Notes: generated from the letters alone by a model not told the origin. Positions 8,657 through 15,799 are shown, counted from the first letter of the stretch. The stretch is DNA of 38,134 nt from an uncultured bacterium (GCA_903902315.1 CAIUUK010000043.1:1-38134); one strand, 5' to 3'. Made by a program: numbers and translations.

Positions 8657-8812
8657 TTATCCTCGATTATGATCAACAAGTCTTTCAACTCCTTCTTTTT
8701 CTTTTAAAACAGAAATAACCCTTCCATTATTTTCAGGGTTTTTATATGTTAATTTATCATCACCTTCACCAATAGGTTCTTGATTTGATTGTTCAAATTT
8801 TTCAAGTCTCAT
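8657..8812 (-). CDS. 51-aa ORF with kinase-like glycine loop
   Basis: A short ATG-started frame encoding 51 residues, beginning MRLEKFEQSN. It contains EPIGEGDDKLTYKNP followed by GRVISVLK, an order that recalls the glycine-rich loop and the VAIK strand of protein-kinase or aminoglycoside-kinase folds. It ends soon after (VDHNRG). It could be the stump of a truncated kinase gene or a real small protein. Codon use fits the neighbouring genes. No kinase catalytic loop is present. The 240 bp upstream to 9062 contain a hairpin but no other gene I can support. Confidence 0.35.
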   Translation of the reverse strand: MRLEKFEQSNQEPIGEGDDKLTYKNPENNGRVISVLKEKEGVERLVDHNRG

Positions 8813-9020
8813 CGTGTATGTAGTTTACCACACCAATGACTCTTAATCGAAACAATTTGACAATCAACATGATTCGATGTTATAGTGTCTCTTGAATTCG
8901 GTTTTGTTTGCGGTAAAAATAAACAAATCAACCAGCCGTCTCACGCGAACAAATTTCAATGAGAAGAAGCCGAGGTCGACTGCTTCTCGACAAACTTCAG
9001 TGATAATCTAAATCAAAGAC

Positions 9021-9063
9021 AACCCCTGTGGCTCAAATGGTGGAATTGAGCCACAGAGGTTTT
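9021..9063. terminator. Strong hairpin at the 3' end of the winged-helix gene
   Basis: CTGTGGCTCAA pairs perfectly with TTGAGCCACAG (11 bp, 9-nt loop), flanked by AACC and GGTT that extend the stem. It abuts the stop codon of the gene ending at 9062. T runs are short on both sides (TTTT on plus), so efficiency is uncertain. Confidence 0.55.
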
Positions 9064-9652
9064 AGCGGACAAACTGATACTTTGCATCGCGCGGGTTACC
9101 CGCGCGTGCAAGGCGACCTTTCACTACTAATTTAACTAGATATCTTGTCGCAGTCGCATCAGACACATACAGAAGTTTCTGAACATCGTCATTCGTAATA
9201 ATTTTCTTCTTTTGAGCAAACACCATGATCTTATCTAACTTCCTCTGTTTATTGAATTGGATATTAGCTTGAGCTTTGATGAGTAGGCTTTTAACAAATC
9301 CTGTTTGATTAAATTGCGCCGACGATTGCGTTTGCGGTGCTTGCGGAGTCAGTGGCGTCGGCGCAGACGGTGATGAAATTTCGCCCGCAGAAACAGTATT
9401 TTCAGGCTCTTTTTGAACTTCCGATATACTGCTTTTTGCCGTATTTACCACACCATTTTGATCTTCTACAGGAATAGGGGTTGGGGCGTTTATAGGCAAT
9501 TCTGGGGCTTCAGGTGGCAAATCGGTAGATGTAGAGCTATTTGGCTGACTAGTTGACTCGGAAACTAGTTTTTCCACCTCATTTGCTTGAGAATCCGCTG
9601 ATACCGTTGGTATTATGGGCGCCACATCTTGTTGTATCTCATCAGGTTGCAT
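9062..9652 (-). CDS. Low-complexity protein with C-terminal winged-helix-like domain
   Basis: A 196-aa protein of two halves. Residues 1-115 are rich in Pro, Ser, Thr and Gln and look disordered. Residues about 118-196 are compact and basic: KAQANIQFNKQRKLDKIM, then NDDVQKLLYVSDATATRYLVKLVVKGRLAR, which reads as a helix-turn-helix with a following wing (LARAGNPRDAKYQF). This suggests DNA binding, but the target is unknown. No membrane segment. Similar proteins occur next to secretion-type ATPases in CPR genomes as far as I recall; that link is inference here. The start is set by an extended -10 element 6 nt upstream. Confidence 0.6.
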   Translation of the reverse strand: MQPDEIQQDVAPIIPTVSADSQANEVEKLVSESTSQPNSSTSTDLPPEAPELPINAPTPIPVEDQNGVVNTAKSSISEVQKEPENTVSAGEISSPSAPTPLTPQAPQTQSSAQFNQTGFVKSLLIKAQANIQFNKQRKLDKIMVFAQKKKIITNDDVQKLLYVSDATATRYLVKLVVKGRLARAGNPRDAKYQFVR

Positions 9653-9658
9653 AGAAAT

Positions 9659-9667
9659 ATTTTAACA
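9659..9667 (-). promoter_or_regulatory. Extended -10 promoter of the winged-helix gene
   Basis: TGTTAAAAT on the minus strand, 6 nt before the ATG at 9652; predicts a leaderless transcript. Confidence 0.55.
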
Positions 9668-9762
9668 CGTTTTGCACAACTTAATTTTGCAAGTAAAACC
9701 ACCATTTTACATATATTCTTGATGATCAAATTTCTTCCTTGCAAATCGACCTGCAAGCAAAA

Positions 9763-9947
9763 CTATACCTTCGGTTTGAAATCCTCCGCATTAGAAAGCT
9801 TGTATCTGATGAATTTTGATGATCCTCCTTCTGGTTCTATTTTCAACAACAATCCTTGAGCATCTCTTGAAAAAAAAGATCATTCTGTTGTTTCTTTCCT
9901 TGAGAAAATCCGCCATGCAAGATAAATTTAGTTTTAGTCTTTGTCAT
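9763..9947 (-). pseudogene. Broken S51/glutamine-amidotransferase-like gene
   Basis: The ATG at 9947 follows the csaA stop by 1 nt. It opens a 34-aa frame beginning MTKTKTKFILHGGFSQG, then NDLFFQEMLKD, which resembles the N-terminus of a CPR branch of S51-like class I amidotransferase-fold proteins, and stops at 9843. A run of eight A (plus strand, near 9870-9877) marks a switch point. The next frame over reads on as GLLLKIEPEGGSSKFIRYK and stops at 9763. A one-base indel in the run would join the frames, but the joined product (about 60 aa) would still be far too short. Probably a decayed gene; a sequencing error at the homopolymer cannot explain the missing middle. Confidence 0.45.
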
Positions 9948-9948
9948 A

Positions 9949-10284
9949 TTAAAATAATTTTCCGCCAATGATCGCGGTTTGCTTATCAGGCGTAACCAAT
10001 ATCACTTTTCCATCTTTATCAGGTACCCCAAGTGTAAGCACCTCTGATTCAAAAGGACCTATTTTACGAGGAGGAAAATTTACCACACCAAGTACAAGTT
10101 TTCCGACAAGTTCTTCTTTCTTATACAGTGACACAATCTGAACTGAAGAATTTTTGACGCCAACCTCTGCACCAAAATATATTTTAAGCTTATATGCAGG
10201 TTTTCTGGCTTCAGGAAAATCATTCACTTCAATAATCTTACCTACTCTAATATCTAATTTTTGAAAGTCTTCAATGGTTGCCAT
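9949..10284 (-). CDS. csaA: CsaA-type tRNA-binding-fold chaperone
   Basis: A 111-aa protein that matches the length and motifs of CsaA: TIEDFQKLDIRVGKI, FPEARKPAYKLKIYFG, SVQIVSLYKKEELVGK and VVNFPPRKIGPFESEVLTLG. CsaA is a dimeric OB-fold protein of the EMAP-II/tRNA-binding type, described as an export-related chaperone in Bacillus. Its in vivo role outside Bacillus is poorly known. It is 4 nt downstream of the S51 peptidase and so is probably co-transcribed with it. No tRNA synthetase domain is attached. Confidence 0.88.
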   Translation of the reverse strand: MATIEDFQKLDIRVGKIIEVNDFPEARKPAYKLKIYFGAEVGVKNSSVQIVSLYKKEELVGKLVLGVVNFPPRKIGPFESEVLTLGVPDKDGKVILVTPDKQTAIIGGKLF

Positions 10285-10288
10285 TTTA

Positions 10289-10942
10289 TTAATTTAAAGC
10301 CACATATTTACCTTCGCTAATTACATCAATGTTACCATCGACAACCTTTAGGGCCGATTGATCATCAAGTGCATATATTTTTCGTGTCAGTGTCTTAGCA
10401 ACTTCCCTTGCCTTCTCTTCCATACGATTTGGAAAGAATGGCGAGTTTAAGTGTGGAAGAAAATAGAAATCAACATAATTCAATCCGTCCATAGGATTTT
10501 CTTCCATATCATCTCCATAAATTATCTGGGATAGTCTCAATGCAAGATCAGGATTAGTAACCATACTGCCAGCACTTGATCCGGCATACACCTTTGTCTT
10601 GAGTAACTCGGGAAGAATTTTTGCGAGGCCTGATTTATTTATCCACTTCATGAGGTGATATGTGTTACCTCCATTGAAAAACAAAACATCTGCCTCTTCT
10701 AGTTGAGGCTTCCAGATGTCTTCTGGAACGGCAGAGATATCAACAATACTTACCGACTTGAAACCTTGTTTATGGATATTATTGAGATCATTAATGAACC
10801 ACTCCTTATCTCCAGTCTCGACATTTGAGGCTGTGGGTATAAAAGCGACACTGGTATCGGCAGGCTTTTTTCCGACCAAATCAAAAAGTGCTTCTGAGAT
10901 TAATTTATTGGTTAGCCCTGATGACGTAAGAAGTAGTTTCAT
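10289..10942 (-). CDS. Peptidase S51 (dipeptidase E-like) family protein
   Basis: A 217-aa protein with the class I amidotransferase-like fold used by S51 peptidases (aspartyl dipeptidase, cyanophycinase relatives). The nucleophile elbow is YAGSSAGSM with Ser123, preceded by LFFNGGNTYHLMKW. The expected His sits in FLPHLNSPFF near residue 160. No signal peptide, so a cytoplasmic peptidase acting on short peptides is likely. It leads an operon with csaA and a broken paralogue-like fragment. Substrate is not deducible. Confidence 0.85.
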   Translation of the reverse strand: MKLLLTSSGLTNKLISEALFDLVGKKPADTSVAFIPTASNVETGDKEWFINDLNNIHKQGFKSVSIVDISAVPEDIWKPQLEEADVLFFNGGNTYHLMKWINKSGLAKILPELLKTKVYAGSSAGSMVTNPDLALRLSQIIYGDDMEENPMDGLNYVDFYFLPHLNSPFFPNRMEEKAREVAKTLTRKIYALDDQSALKVVDGNIDVISEGKYVALN

Positions 10943-10948
10943 AATACA

Positions 10949-10957
10949 ATTATAACA
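10949..10957 (-). promoter_or_regulatory. Extended -10 promoter of the S51-csaA operon
   Basis: TGTTATAAT on the minus strand, 6 nt before the ATG at 10942. It overlaps the 3' end of the amidase gene. Predicts a leaderless mRNA. Confidence 0.65.
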
Positions 10958-11666
10958 TGTTCAGTAAATCATCTTTCCACCCACGTCTTTCTGGCGTACT
11001 TAAGAATAACTCAGATGGACAAGTTGTTTTCAGATTAATTTCACAATGACCAAATATTCTGTCTTTTGAAACTTGAGGATAATTATTTTTAATTAGACCA
11101 GCAACAACCTCTAGTTCTTTCTTATCTGGTGCGGAATACTCATGATCATCATCAATGCAAATAGCTATACTTCTACAATTTATATCCCATTTACCAGCCT
11201 GCCAACCAATTTCATTGTCATTCAGTAACCGATCACACGTGCCATCTGCACGGATTATCCAGTGATATGGCCAAAACACTTGCTCCCCATTACGTATATG
11301 ATCAGAGTAAATAGGCTCTCTTTTTTTACGTTTTGCGTAAGCTGGTGCATATAGACGTACAAGCTCAATTGCCGATAATCGCTCTTTCGAAAGCCCTTCC
11401 GGGTTACTAGTATGGTGTATAATAATTGTATCTATAGGCTTTCGTTCTTGATTCCATTTTTTTCCACTTATTCCGAGAGCAACTTTGCCCTCTCTTAATT
11501 TTTCTTCAAAAAAAGAATATACAACATCTTTCAGTTTATTAACCTCGGTCTTATCATGAGAGCGTAAGACATTCAAAGCTTCAATTATTTGTGGTACCTC
11601 ATCATACCAAAAAGGATTTTGGATTTTCTTTTCCCATTCTATTATGTCAAATAATTTTATAGTCAT
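10950..11666 (-). CDS. N-acetylmuramoyl-L-alanine amidase (Amidase_2/PGRP type)
   Basis: A 238-aa protein whose residues about 70-230 form an amidase_2 domain, a zinc enzyme that cuts the bond between muramic acid and the stem peptide. Zinc-ligand motifs are IIHHTS and GHCEINLKTTCPS (His and Cys), in the T7 lysozyme/PGRP pattern. The Tyr-Trp strand FWPYHWIIRADGTCDRL and GWQAGKWDINCRSIAICI fit the fold. No signal peptide or membrane segment is seen, so the protein may act inside the cell, be released, or use another export route. It abuts the NIF3-like gene with no gap, so the two are probably co-transcribed. Confidence 0.85.
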   Translation of the reverse strand: MTIKLFDIIEWEKKIQNPFWYDEVPQIIEALNVLRSHDKTEVNKLKDVVYSFFEEKLREGKVALGISGKKWNQERKPIDTIIIHHTSNPEGLSKERLSAIELVRLYAPAYAKRKKREPIYSDHIRNGEQVFWPYHWIIRADGTCDRLLNDNEIGWQAGKWDINCRSIAICIDDDHEYSAPDKKELEVVAGLIKNNYPQVSKDRIFGHCEINLKTTCPSELFLSTPERRGWKDDLLNML

Positions 11667-11984
11667 TTAATTATCTAGCGAATAAACATCTAAAGCAACC
11701 TCTTCATATGGATGCGCCGACTTAATAGCATTGATCACATCATCAACTAGATAAGCTTTGCATATTACCTCAATTCTATCTTCTTCTACAGATTCAAGAT
11801 TACCAACTTTCCCTATATGTGGATTAGCACCTGCTTCTGGCTTAAATCTACCAGTTCCACGAATAGAAAACGAACAAAATGAGTATTTACCTAGTTGTCC
11901 AGCACCTGCATTACCAATAGCTTCTCGTACTTGGTCCGCATGTGATAGTGGAACATAGACTACAATTTTTTTATTCTTAACCAT
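11667..11984 (-). CDS. Stand-alone NIF3/YqfO-insert-like domain protein
   Basis: A 105-aa protein resembling the small PII/CutA-like domain found inserted in YqfO/NIF3 proteins. Typical features are KIVVYVPLSHADQVREAIGNAGAG, IGKVG...VEEDRIEVIC and the end signature SAHPYEEVALDVY. The dinuclear-metal NIF3 core is absent. Stand-alone copies of this domain exist in many bacteria with no settled function. It leads the unit that continues into the amidase. A TAGAAT hexamer lies 6 nt before the ATG, so it may be leaderless. Confidence 0.75.
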   Translation of the reverse strand: MVKNKKIVVYVPLSHADQVREAIGNAGAGQLGKYSFCSFSIRGTGRFKPEAGANPHIGKVGNLESVEEDRIEVICKAYLVDDVINAIKSAHPYEEVALDVYSLDN

Positions 11985-12049
11985 ATAGCTATTCTACTCG
12001 AAAATTTACTTCTTAGAAACCATATACACCAATATAAATTACCTGATTA

Positions 12050-12156
12050 CTACCAATAGTTCGAATCTCTGACCCATCGAGGTGTAAGAGATTTGAACCA
12101 ACTTCAGAGAATGGCTATAAATATAGGCTCTCGAGTCTACCGATACTAAAAACTGT
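12050..12156. other. tRNA-like debris next to tRNA-Ser
   Basis: GTAAGAGATTTGAAC, the T-arm region of the adjacent tRNA-Ser, is repeated exactly at about 12083-12097 and again within the tRNA. A further GTTCGAATCTCT at about 12059 faces it, forming a 12-bp inverted repeat with one wobble. No matching 5' half with acceptor pairing is present, so these are fragments, not tRNAs. A near-palindrome (GGCTATAAATATAGGC) lies at about 12114. Confidence 0.45.
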
Positions 12157-12246
12157 TGGCGGAGGGTAAGAGATTTGAACTCTTGATACCCGTTAAGGTA
12201 TGCCACCTTTCCAAGGTGGTGCACTAGACCACTATGCGAACCCTCC
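12157..12246 (-). tRNA. tRNA-Ser (anticodon GGA)
   Basis: A complete class II tRNA read on the minus strand from 12246. The acceptor stem is GGAGGGT/ACCCTCC. The D-stem is GCA/TGC, the anticodon stem CCACC/GGTGG with loop TTGGAAA (anticodon GGA, reads UCC and UCU). The long variable arm has ATACC/GGTAT and the T-arm is AAGAG-TTCAAAT-CTCTT. The CCA end is encoded after discriminator G. It starts 41 nt after the toxin stop codon. Confidence 0.95.
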
Positions 12247-12287
12247 ATACATATATAGATTACTTGTTATAAATTAAATACACAACT

Positions 12288-12548
12288 TTATCGATAGACG
12301 CTGTGATCACCAATTTTCAAAAAGCGAACCCCTCCTCTATCAGCATAAGTAAAGACGATTCGCATTGTGTAATCAACAGAAAAGGAAAAGTAGTCGGCCA
12401 ATTGACCCTTGAGTTTATGTGTCCTCAATGAAGAATGTTTTTGATTCTCAATAAATAAATCAATCTTCTTTAGTGCATGATCACCAGTCTTTTTGTCTAA
12501 CCGCTCGAATTGTTTAACAAAACCTGGAGAATAAACGATCTTAAGCAT
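12288..12548 (-). CDS. RelE/YafQ-family toxin
   Basis: An 86-aa protein of the RelE/ParE superfamily, small ribosome-dependent mRNA endonucleases or gyrase poisons. The pattern KIVYSPGFVKQFERLDKK at the N-terminus, a basic helix pair, KLKGQLADYFSFSVDYTMRIVF and a closing FLKIGDHSVYR match the YafQ/RelE fold; the terminal GDHSVYR is typical of YafQ-like members. It overlaps the antitoxin gene by 8 nt, so translation is coupled. It is likely repressed with the antitoxin as a complex on the operator upstream. The exact target is not deducible. Confidence 0.85.
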   Translation of the reverse strand: MLKIVYSPGFVKQFERLDKKTGDHALKKIDLFIENQKHSSLRTHKLKGQLADYFSFSVDYTMRIVFTYADRGGVRFLKIGDHSVYR

Positions 12549-12768
12549 GCTTCTTCTTTTTTAAGATCTCTTTTAGATCACCAGTATAAAATAATCCGTT
12601 ATCAATATCTTTAGAGGCTTGTAATATTTCATCGATTTCCCACTGCTCCTGCAGCTTTCTAACAGCCTTACGTATAGCCTGAGCACGATTCTCTACATCT
12701 CCTACAGAAATCATGTTGTCTATAAATTTTATGAGTTCTGTGGGCATTGGCACTGATATTGTAGTCAT
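12541..12768 (-). CDS. Ribbon-helix-helix antitoxin
   Basis: A 75-aa protein starting MTTISVPMPTELIKFIDNMI, a ribbon-helix-helix DNA-binding start (CopG/ParD type), followed by the second helix NRAQAIRKAVRKLQEQ. The rest (about 43-75) is the likely toxin-binding tail. It precedes the RelE-type toxin with an 8-nt overlap, the standard type II antitoxin-first order. A palindromic operator candidate lies just upstream. Confidence 0.85.
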   Translation of the reverse strand: MTTISVPMPTELIKFIDNMISVGDVENRAQAIRKAVRKLQEQWEIDEILQASKDIDNGLFYTGDLKEILKKKKHA

Positions 12769-12786
12769 AATTTATATATATTATCT

Positions 12787-12815
12787 TATATGACATAATA
12801 ATACATTATCATATA
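12787..12815. promoter_or_regulatory. Candidate toxin-antitoxin operator
   Basis: A 29-bp imperfect palindrome with perfect outer arms TATATGA/TCATATA and inner arms AATAAT/ATTATC-like, offset by a 2-nt insertion. It lies 18 bp before the antitoxin ATG. Ribbon-helix-helix antitoxins bind such sites; the pairing here is inference. Confidence 0.45.
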
Positions 12816-12841
12816 TCTGAAATCAATACTACCTCTTTGTG

Positions 12842-12907
12842 AAAATTTTATCGTTTCTTTAGCAAAATTTGATCATTTCTTTATCAAAATTTTATCAGTT
12901 CTTTATC
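12842..12907 (+). repeat. Three tandem 22-bp repeats
   Basis: Units at 12842-12863, 12864-12885 and 12886-12907, consensus AAAATTTTATC then A/GTTCTTTATC, with two to four differences between units. The 22-bp period equals about two helix turns, as for protein-binding iterons. They lie between the toxin-antitoxin promoter and the protease gene. Confidence 0.75.
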
Positions 12908-12928
12908 GCCATCATTTATCCTATATGC

Positions 12929-14005
12929 ATGATCAATATAAACATAGATACATTTCATGCTCATCCACCAATCCACATCATGGCCAGTTATTCCATATCT
13001 CCGCAAGGACTAACTCCGTCAGAAGTTAAAAACGCTTATCACTTACCAACAACTGGTGGATCTGGAACTATTGCTATAGTTGACGCTTTCAATAGTCAAA
13101 CTATAGAAAACGACCTTGGCGTTTTCAGTAAACAATTTTCTTTACCAGCTTGCACTACGAAAAATAAATGCTTAGAAATCCACGAGATGAACACAAAATC
13201 AAAAAGTGACTCTGGTTGGTCTACAGAAACGGCTTTGGATGTTGAATGGGCTCACGCCATAGCTCCACAATCAAAAATTCTACTAATAGAAGCTAGTAGT
13301 GACAGTGGTACAAATCTTTTAAAAGCTGTCGATTATGCTGTATCCAGAAAAGACGTAGTTAGCCTATCCATGAGTTGGGGTGGCGATGAATTCAAAGGCG
13401 AGACAGATCTAGATAAACATTTTGTTAGCTCATCGGCCTCACACCCAATATCCTTTTTTGCCTCGTCGGGTGATGATGGTACTGGAGCAAGTTGGCCAGC
13501 CGTATCACCTAATGTCATAGCAGTAGGTGGAACCAGCCTAAACATAAGTAACAATGGGTTATTTATCTCTGAAAAAGCGTGGACTGGAAGCGGTGGAGGT
13601 GCCAGTCTTTATGAAAATGAACCGACTTATCAGGTCTCATATTCTATCCCACGGACAAATGGCAAAAGAGCTATACCTGATGTCTCCTTTGCGGCAGACC
13701 CTGTTCATGGTTTCTCTGTTTACCAAGGCAAAAGATGGTCAATAGTAGGAGGTACTTCAGCTGGTGCACCACAATGGGCTGCCATAGCCTCACTTTCTAC
13801 AGGTTCAAAAAAATCTATACAAAATACTACTAGTGCTGGGATAACATCTGCAAAATTATATACAGATAAAACAAATATTCTTAACAATTTATTTTTCCGA
13901 GATATTGTCAGTGGAAAAAACGGCACCTGTACTTATTATTGCCAAGCCAGAACCAGATACGATTATGTAACTGGTCTTGGATCACCTCTCACCTATTTGT
14001 TTTAA
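12929..14005 (+). CDS. Sedolisin (S53) serine-carboxyl peptidase, no prodomain
   Basis: A subtilisin-fold endopeptidase. All catalytic parts are present (numbering from the ATG at 12929): Glu100 and Asp104 in STETALDVEW, oxyanion Asp182 in SSGDDG, and nucleophile Ser277 in GGTSAGAP. The closing DIVSG..G is the family calcium-site signature. The 358-aa length covers only the catalytic domain; the usual 150-200 aa pro-kumamolisin prodomain is absent. An in-frame TTG at 12869 would add a hydrophobic stretch (FYQFFIAIIYPICMI) that could serve as a signal peptide, but it lies inside the tandem repeats. Thus the true start and export are open. Two Cys pairs near the middle and end suggest disulfides outside the cell. 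Confidence 0.82.
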   Translation: MININIDTFHAHPPIHIMASYSISPQGLTPSEVKNAYHLPTTGGSGTIAIVDAFNSQTIENDLGVFSKQFSLPACTTKNKCLEIHEMNTKSKSDSGWSTETALDVEWAHAIAPQSKILLIEASSDSGTNLLKAVDYAVSRKDVVSLSMSWGGDEFKGETDLDKHFVSSSASHPISFFASSGDDGTGASWPAVSPNVIAVGGTSLNISNNGLFISEKAWTGSGGGASLYENEPTYQVSYSIPRTNGKRAIPDVSFAADPVHGFSVYQGKRWSIVGGTSAGAPQWAAIASLSTGSKKSIQNTTSAGITSAKLYTDKTNILNNLFFRDIVSGKNGTCTYYCQARTRYDYVTGLGSPLTYLF

Positions 14006-14019
14006 CTACTTTTTTCAGT

Positions 14020-14706
14020 CTATTTTACTGTACTTTCATCTTGACCAGCTGGAGTTGTAACCACACCAAATGATTTAACCATAGTTGTAAAATCATTATC
14101 TGATGAAGTTGTTATAGCTTTGTTGTTATTCTGAGCCTGGATAACATTTGAACCAGTTAGACCTTTAGTTGAAGGCGCGAGAGCTATAGAAGCAAATGAA
14201 AAGATGTAACATACATCACCTTGCTGAAGTGAATACATGTGATTAAAATAAACACGACCTTGAACTGTATTACTCATAGTAATTGAGTTGAATATATTTG
14301 TACCAACTTTTACACTACTACGACTTTGAATTGTCGTAACTGGTGGAAAAGCACAAGTTCCTGAAAAAGCTTGGATGTTTGCTTGGAGTGTAGCCACTGT
14401 TGAAACCTGTGTCTGATCAACTGGAATAACGAAAGTAACACCAGCATTTGCTTCTTCCTTTTCCCATGTACTAGGATAATTTACAGAAAAACCAAGCTCA
14501 GCATTTTGGTATTGAGAAACTGATCCAGAAACCTTTGTTGTCTCTGATACGGCTACAGGAGTACCTGGTTGTGCGACACTAGTTGGAGATGAGACTCCAC
14601 TGTTGTCAATTGGTGCTGGTGTACCACCTCTGCGCATCCACACGCCGACCAAAATAATAATAACAATGACAATAATACCTATAATAATATTCTTGATTGA
14701 TTTCAT
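14020..14706 (-). CDS. Membrane-anchored protein with PsbP-like LGFSVNYP motif
   Basis: A 228-aa protein with one N-terminal membrane helix (7-24, IIIGIIVIVIIILVGVW), a Pro/Ser/Thr linker and an outer domain from about 65. The domain starts with YQNAELGFSVNYPSTWEKEE, a motif seen in many small extracytoplasmic proteins of CPR bacteria, related to PsbP-like folds. Two Cys (AFSGTCAF and GDVCYIF) may form a disulfide. It seems to be a distant paralogue of the next gene upstream. Function unknown. Confidence 0.6.
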   Translation of the reverse strand: MKSIKNIIIGIIVIVIIILVGVWMRRGGTPAPIDNSGVSSPTSVAQPGTPVAVSETTKVSGSVSQYQNAELGFSVNYPSTWEKEEANAGVTFVIPVDQTQVSTVATLQANIQAFSGTCAFPPVTTIQSRSSVKVGTNIFNSITMSNTVQGRVYFNHMYSLQQGDVCYIFSFASIALAPSTKGLTGSNVIQAQNNNKAITTSSDNDFTTMVKSFGVVTTPAGQDESTVK

Positions 14707-14768
14707 AATAATTAGAATGAATTAAGTAAGCTTATGAGTAAACTAATAATCTGCGTGATTATAATAGA

Positions 14769-15473
14769 CTAATATACCACAACCTTAAAGCTATTGACCA
14801 TACCCTCAAAAACACTCAAAACTGCCTCCAAATCAGTCTGATGTTGTGCGTCATACCTTGCAATCAAAGACTGATCACCAACATACAAACCTGCACCATT
14901 TGAACCATGATCAAGTAAATCGATATGATAACAATAACTTCCAGATGTCATATCATATGCCAATTCCCTGTAAATATTACCAGCGGCCACATCACCCCCT
15001 TCCTGTCTATTAAATGTATAACCATTCGCTGTAACGGTTGCCAATTTTGCATTTATTACATCTGGACATGTTGAGGACGCGACTACACTTATCTTTACAT
15101 CATCCAATAGTGGCCAATGAAAATATTTATCTTTTGGAAAAGCTACTATCAATGTTCCAGGTGTTCCAGTGTTAATAACTAGATCTTTTGGATATTGAAT
15201 ACTGTAACCAAGTTCATTGTCTGTATATGTCGTCCATAAAGTCGTGCCTATGGTCGAAGTTGCAGGATCGAGTTGAGACATGTCTGTCAATCCAAAATAA
15301 TCAGGCGAAGAGCTCGCAGAATCAACCACTTCACCCACCGATGAAGATGCCAGAAGTTGTGGTGGTAAGGCTACATGTCTAGTATAAGTAAAATTAACCG
15401 CAAACTGATACAAGAAAGCTACGAGTATACCTAAAACTATCAAACAAAGAACATAGATTATAATTTTTCGCAT
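14769..15473 (-). CDS. Membrane-anchored protein, paralogue of the 14020 gene
   Basis: A 234-aa protein: membrane helix at 4-27 (IIYVLCLIVLGILVAFLYQF), Ser-rich linker, then YTDNELGYSIQYPKDLVI, the same extracytoplasmic motif as its downstream neighbour. Two Cys are spaced as in that protein. An upstream in-frame ATG at 15482 would overlap the TACAAT -10 hexamer at 15481-15486, so the ATG at 15473 is preferred. Function unknown. Confidence 0.6.
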   Translation of the reverse strand: MRKIIIYVLCLIVLGILVAFLYQFAVNFTYTRHVALPPQLLASSSVGEVVDSASSSPDYFGLTDMSQLDPATSTIGTTLWTTYTDNELGYSIQYPKDLVINTGTPGTLIVAFPKDKYFHWPLLDDVKISVVASSTCPDVINAKLATVTANGYTFNRQEGGDVAAGNIYRELAYDMTSGSYCYHIDLLDHGSNGAGLYVGDQSLIARYDAQHQTDLEAVLSVFEGMVNSFKVVVY

Positions 15474-15480
15474 AAATAAC

Positions 15481-15489
15481 ATTGTAGCA
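15481..15489 (-). promoter_or_regulatory. Extended -10 promoter deciding the start at 15473
   Basis: TGCTACAAT on the minus strand, 7 nt before the ATG at 15473. The alternative ATG lies inside the -10 itself, which excludes it from this mRNA. Confidence 0.6.
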
Positions 15490-15538
15490 TGTCTTCTGAC
15501 ATGAGCCTGTTCACAATCTTGCACCAGAAGTTCTCATA

Positions 15539-15547
15539 TGCTATATT
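15539..15547 (+). promoter_or_regulatory. Extended -10 promoter of secG
   Basis: TGCTATATT on the plus strand, 8 nt before the secG ATG at 15556. Predicts at most a 1-2 nt leader and excludes the upstream in-frame ATG at 15538. Confidence 0.55.
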
Positions 15548-15555
15548 GTCATGCA

Positions 15556-15777
15556 ATGAAGTCTCTCCTACCTTATATCCAGATATTGCTGTCCGTATTT
15601 TTAATTGCAGTTATCCTTATTCAACGCACTGGCGCACAAGTTGGTGGCGCTTTTGGTGGTAGTGATAACCTAAGTTCTGCATATCACACCCGTAGAGGTC
15701 TGGAAAAGTGGCTCTTCATTGGCACAGTTATCATCGCTATCCTATTTGCTGTTTCAGCTTTGATCAACCTTATCTAG
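15556..15777 (+). CDS. secG: Preprotein translocase subunit SecG
   Basis: A 73-aa inner-membrane partner of SecYE. Two membrane helices (LLPYIQILLSVFLIAVILI and WLFIGTVIIAILFAVSALI) flank the conserved cytoplasmic loop QRTGAQVGGAFGGSD...RRGLEKW. It is first in a plus-strand run with the solute-binding protein and RNase J, an order I associate with CPR genomes. Confidence 0.93.
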   Translation: MKSLLPYIQILLSVFLIAVILIQRTGAQVGGAFGGSDNLSSAYHTRRGLEKWLFIGTVIIAILFAVSALINLI

Positions 15778-15799
15778 TTTTTTATTCCTAATCACTTCC

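Noticed and set aside
8930-9000. Terminator hairpin GAGAAG/CTTCTC near 8958-8988
   Set aside because: Stem is short with a long loop and no T run follows on either strand.
9629-9859. 76-aa plus-strand reading frame
   Set aside because: Antisense to the broken S51-like fragment and the promoter of the winged-helix gene; no start signal and no recognisable motif.
12039-12248. 69-aa minus-strand reading frame
   Set aside because: It runs through the tRNA-Ser gene and its debris; its length is explained by that sequence and it has no protein features.
12842-12907. CRISPR array
   Set aside because: The 22-bp units are directly adjacent with no spacers, only three copies, and no Cas genes are present.
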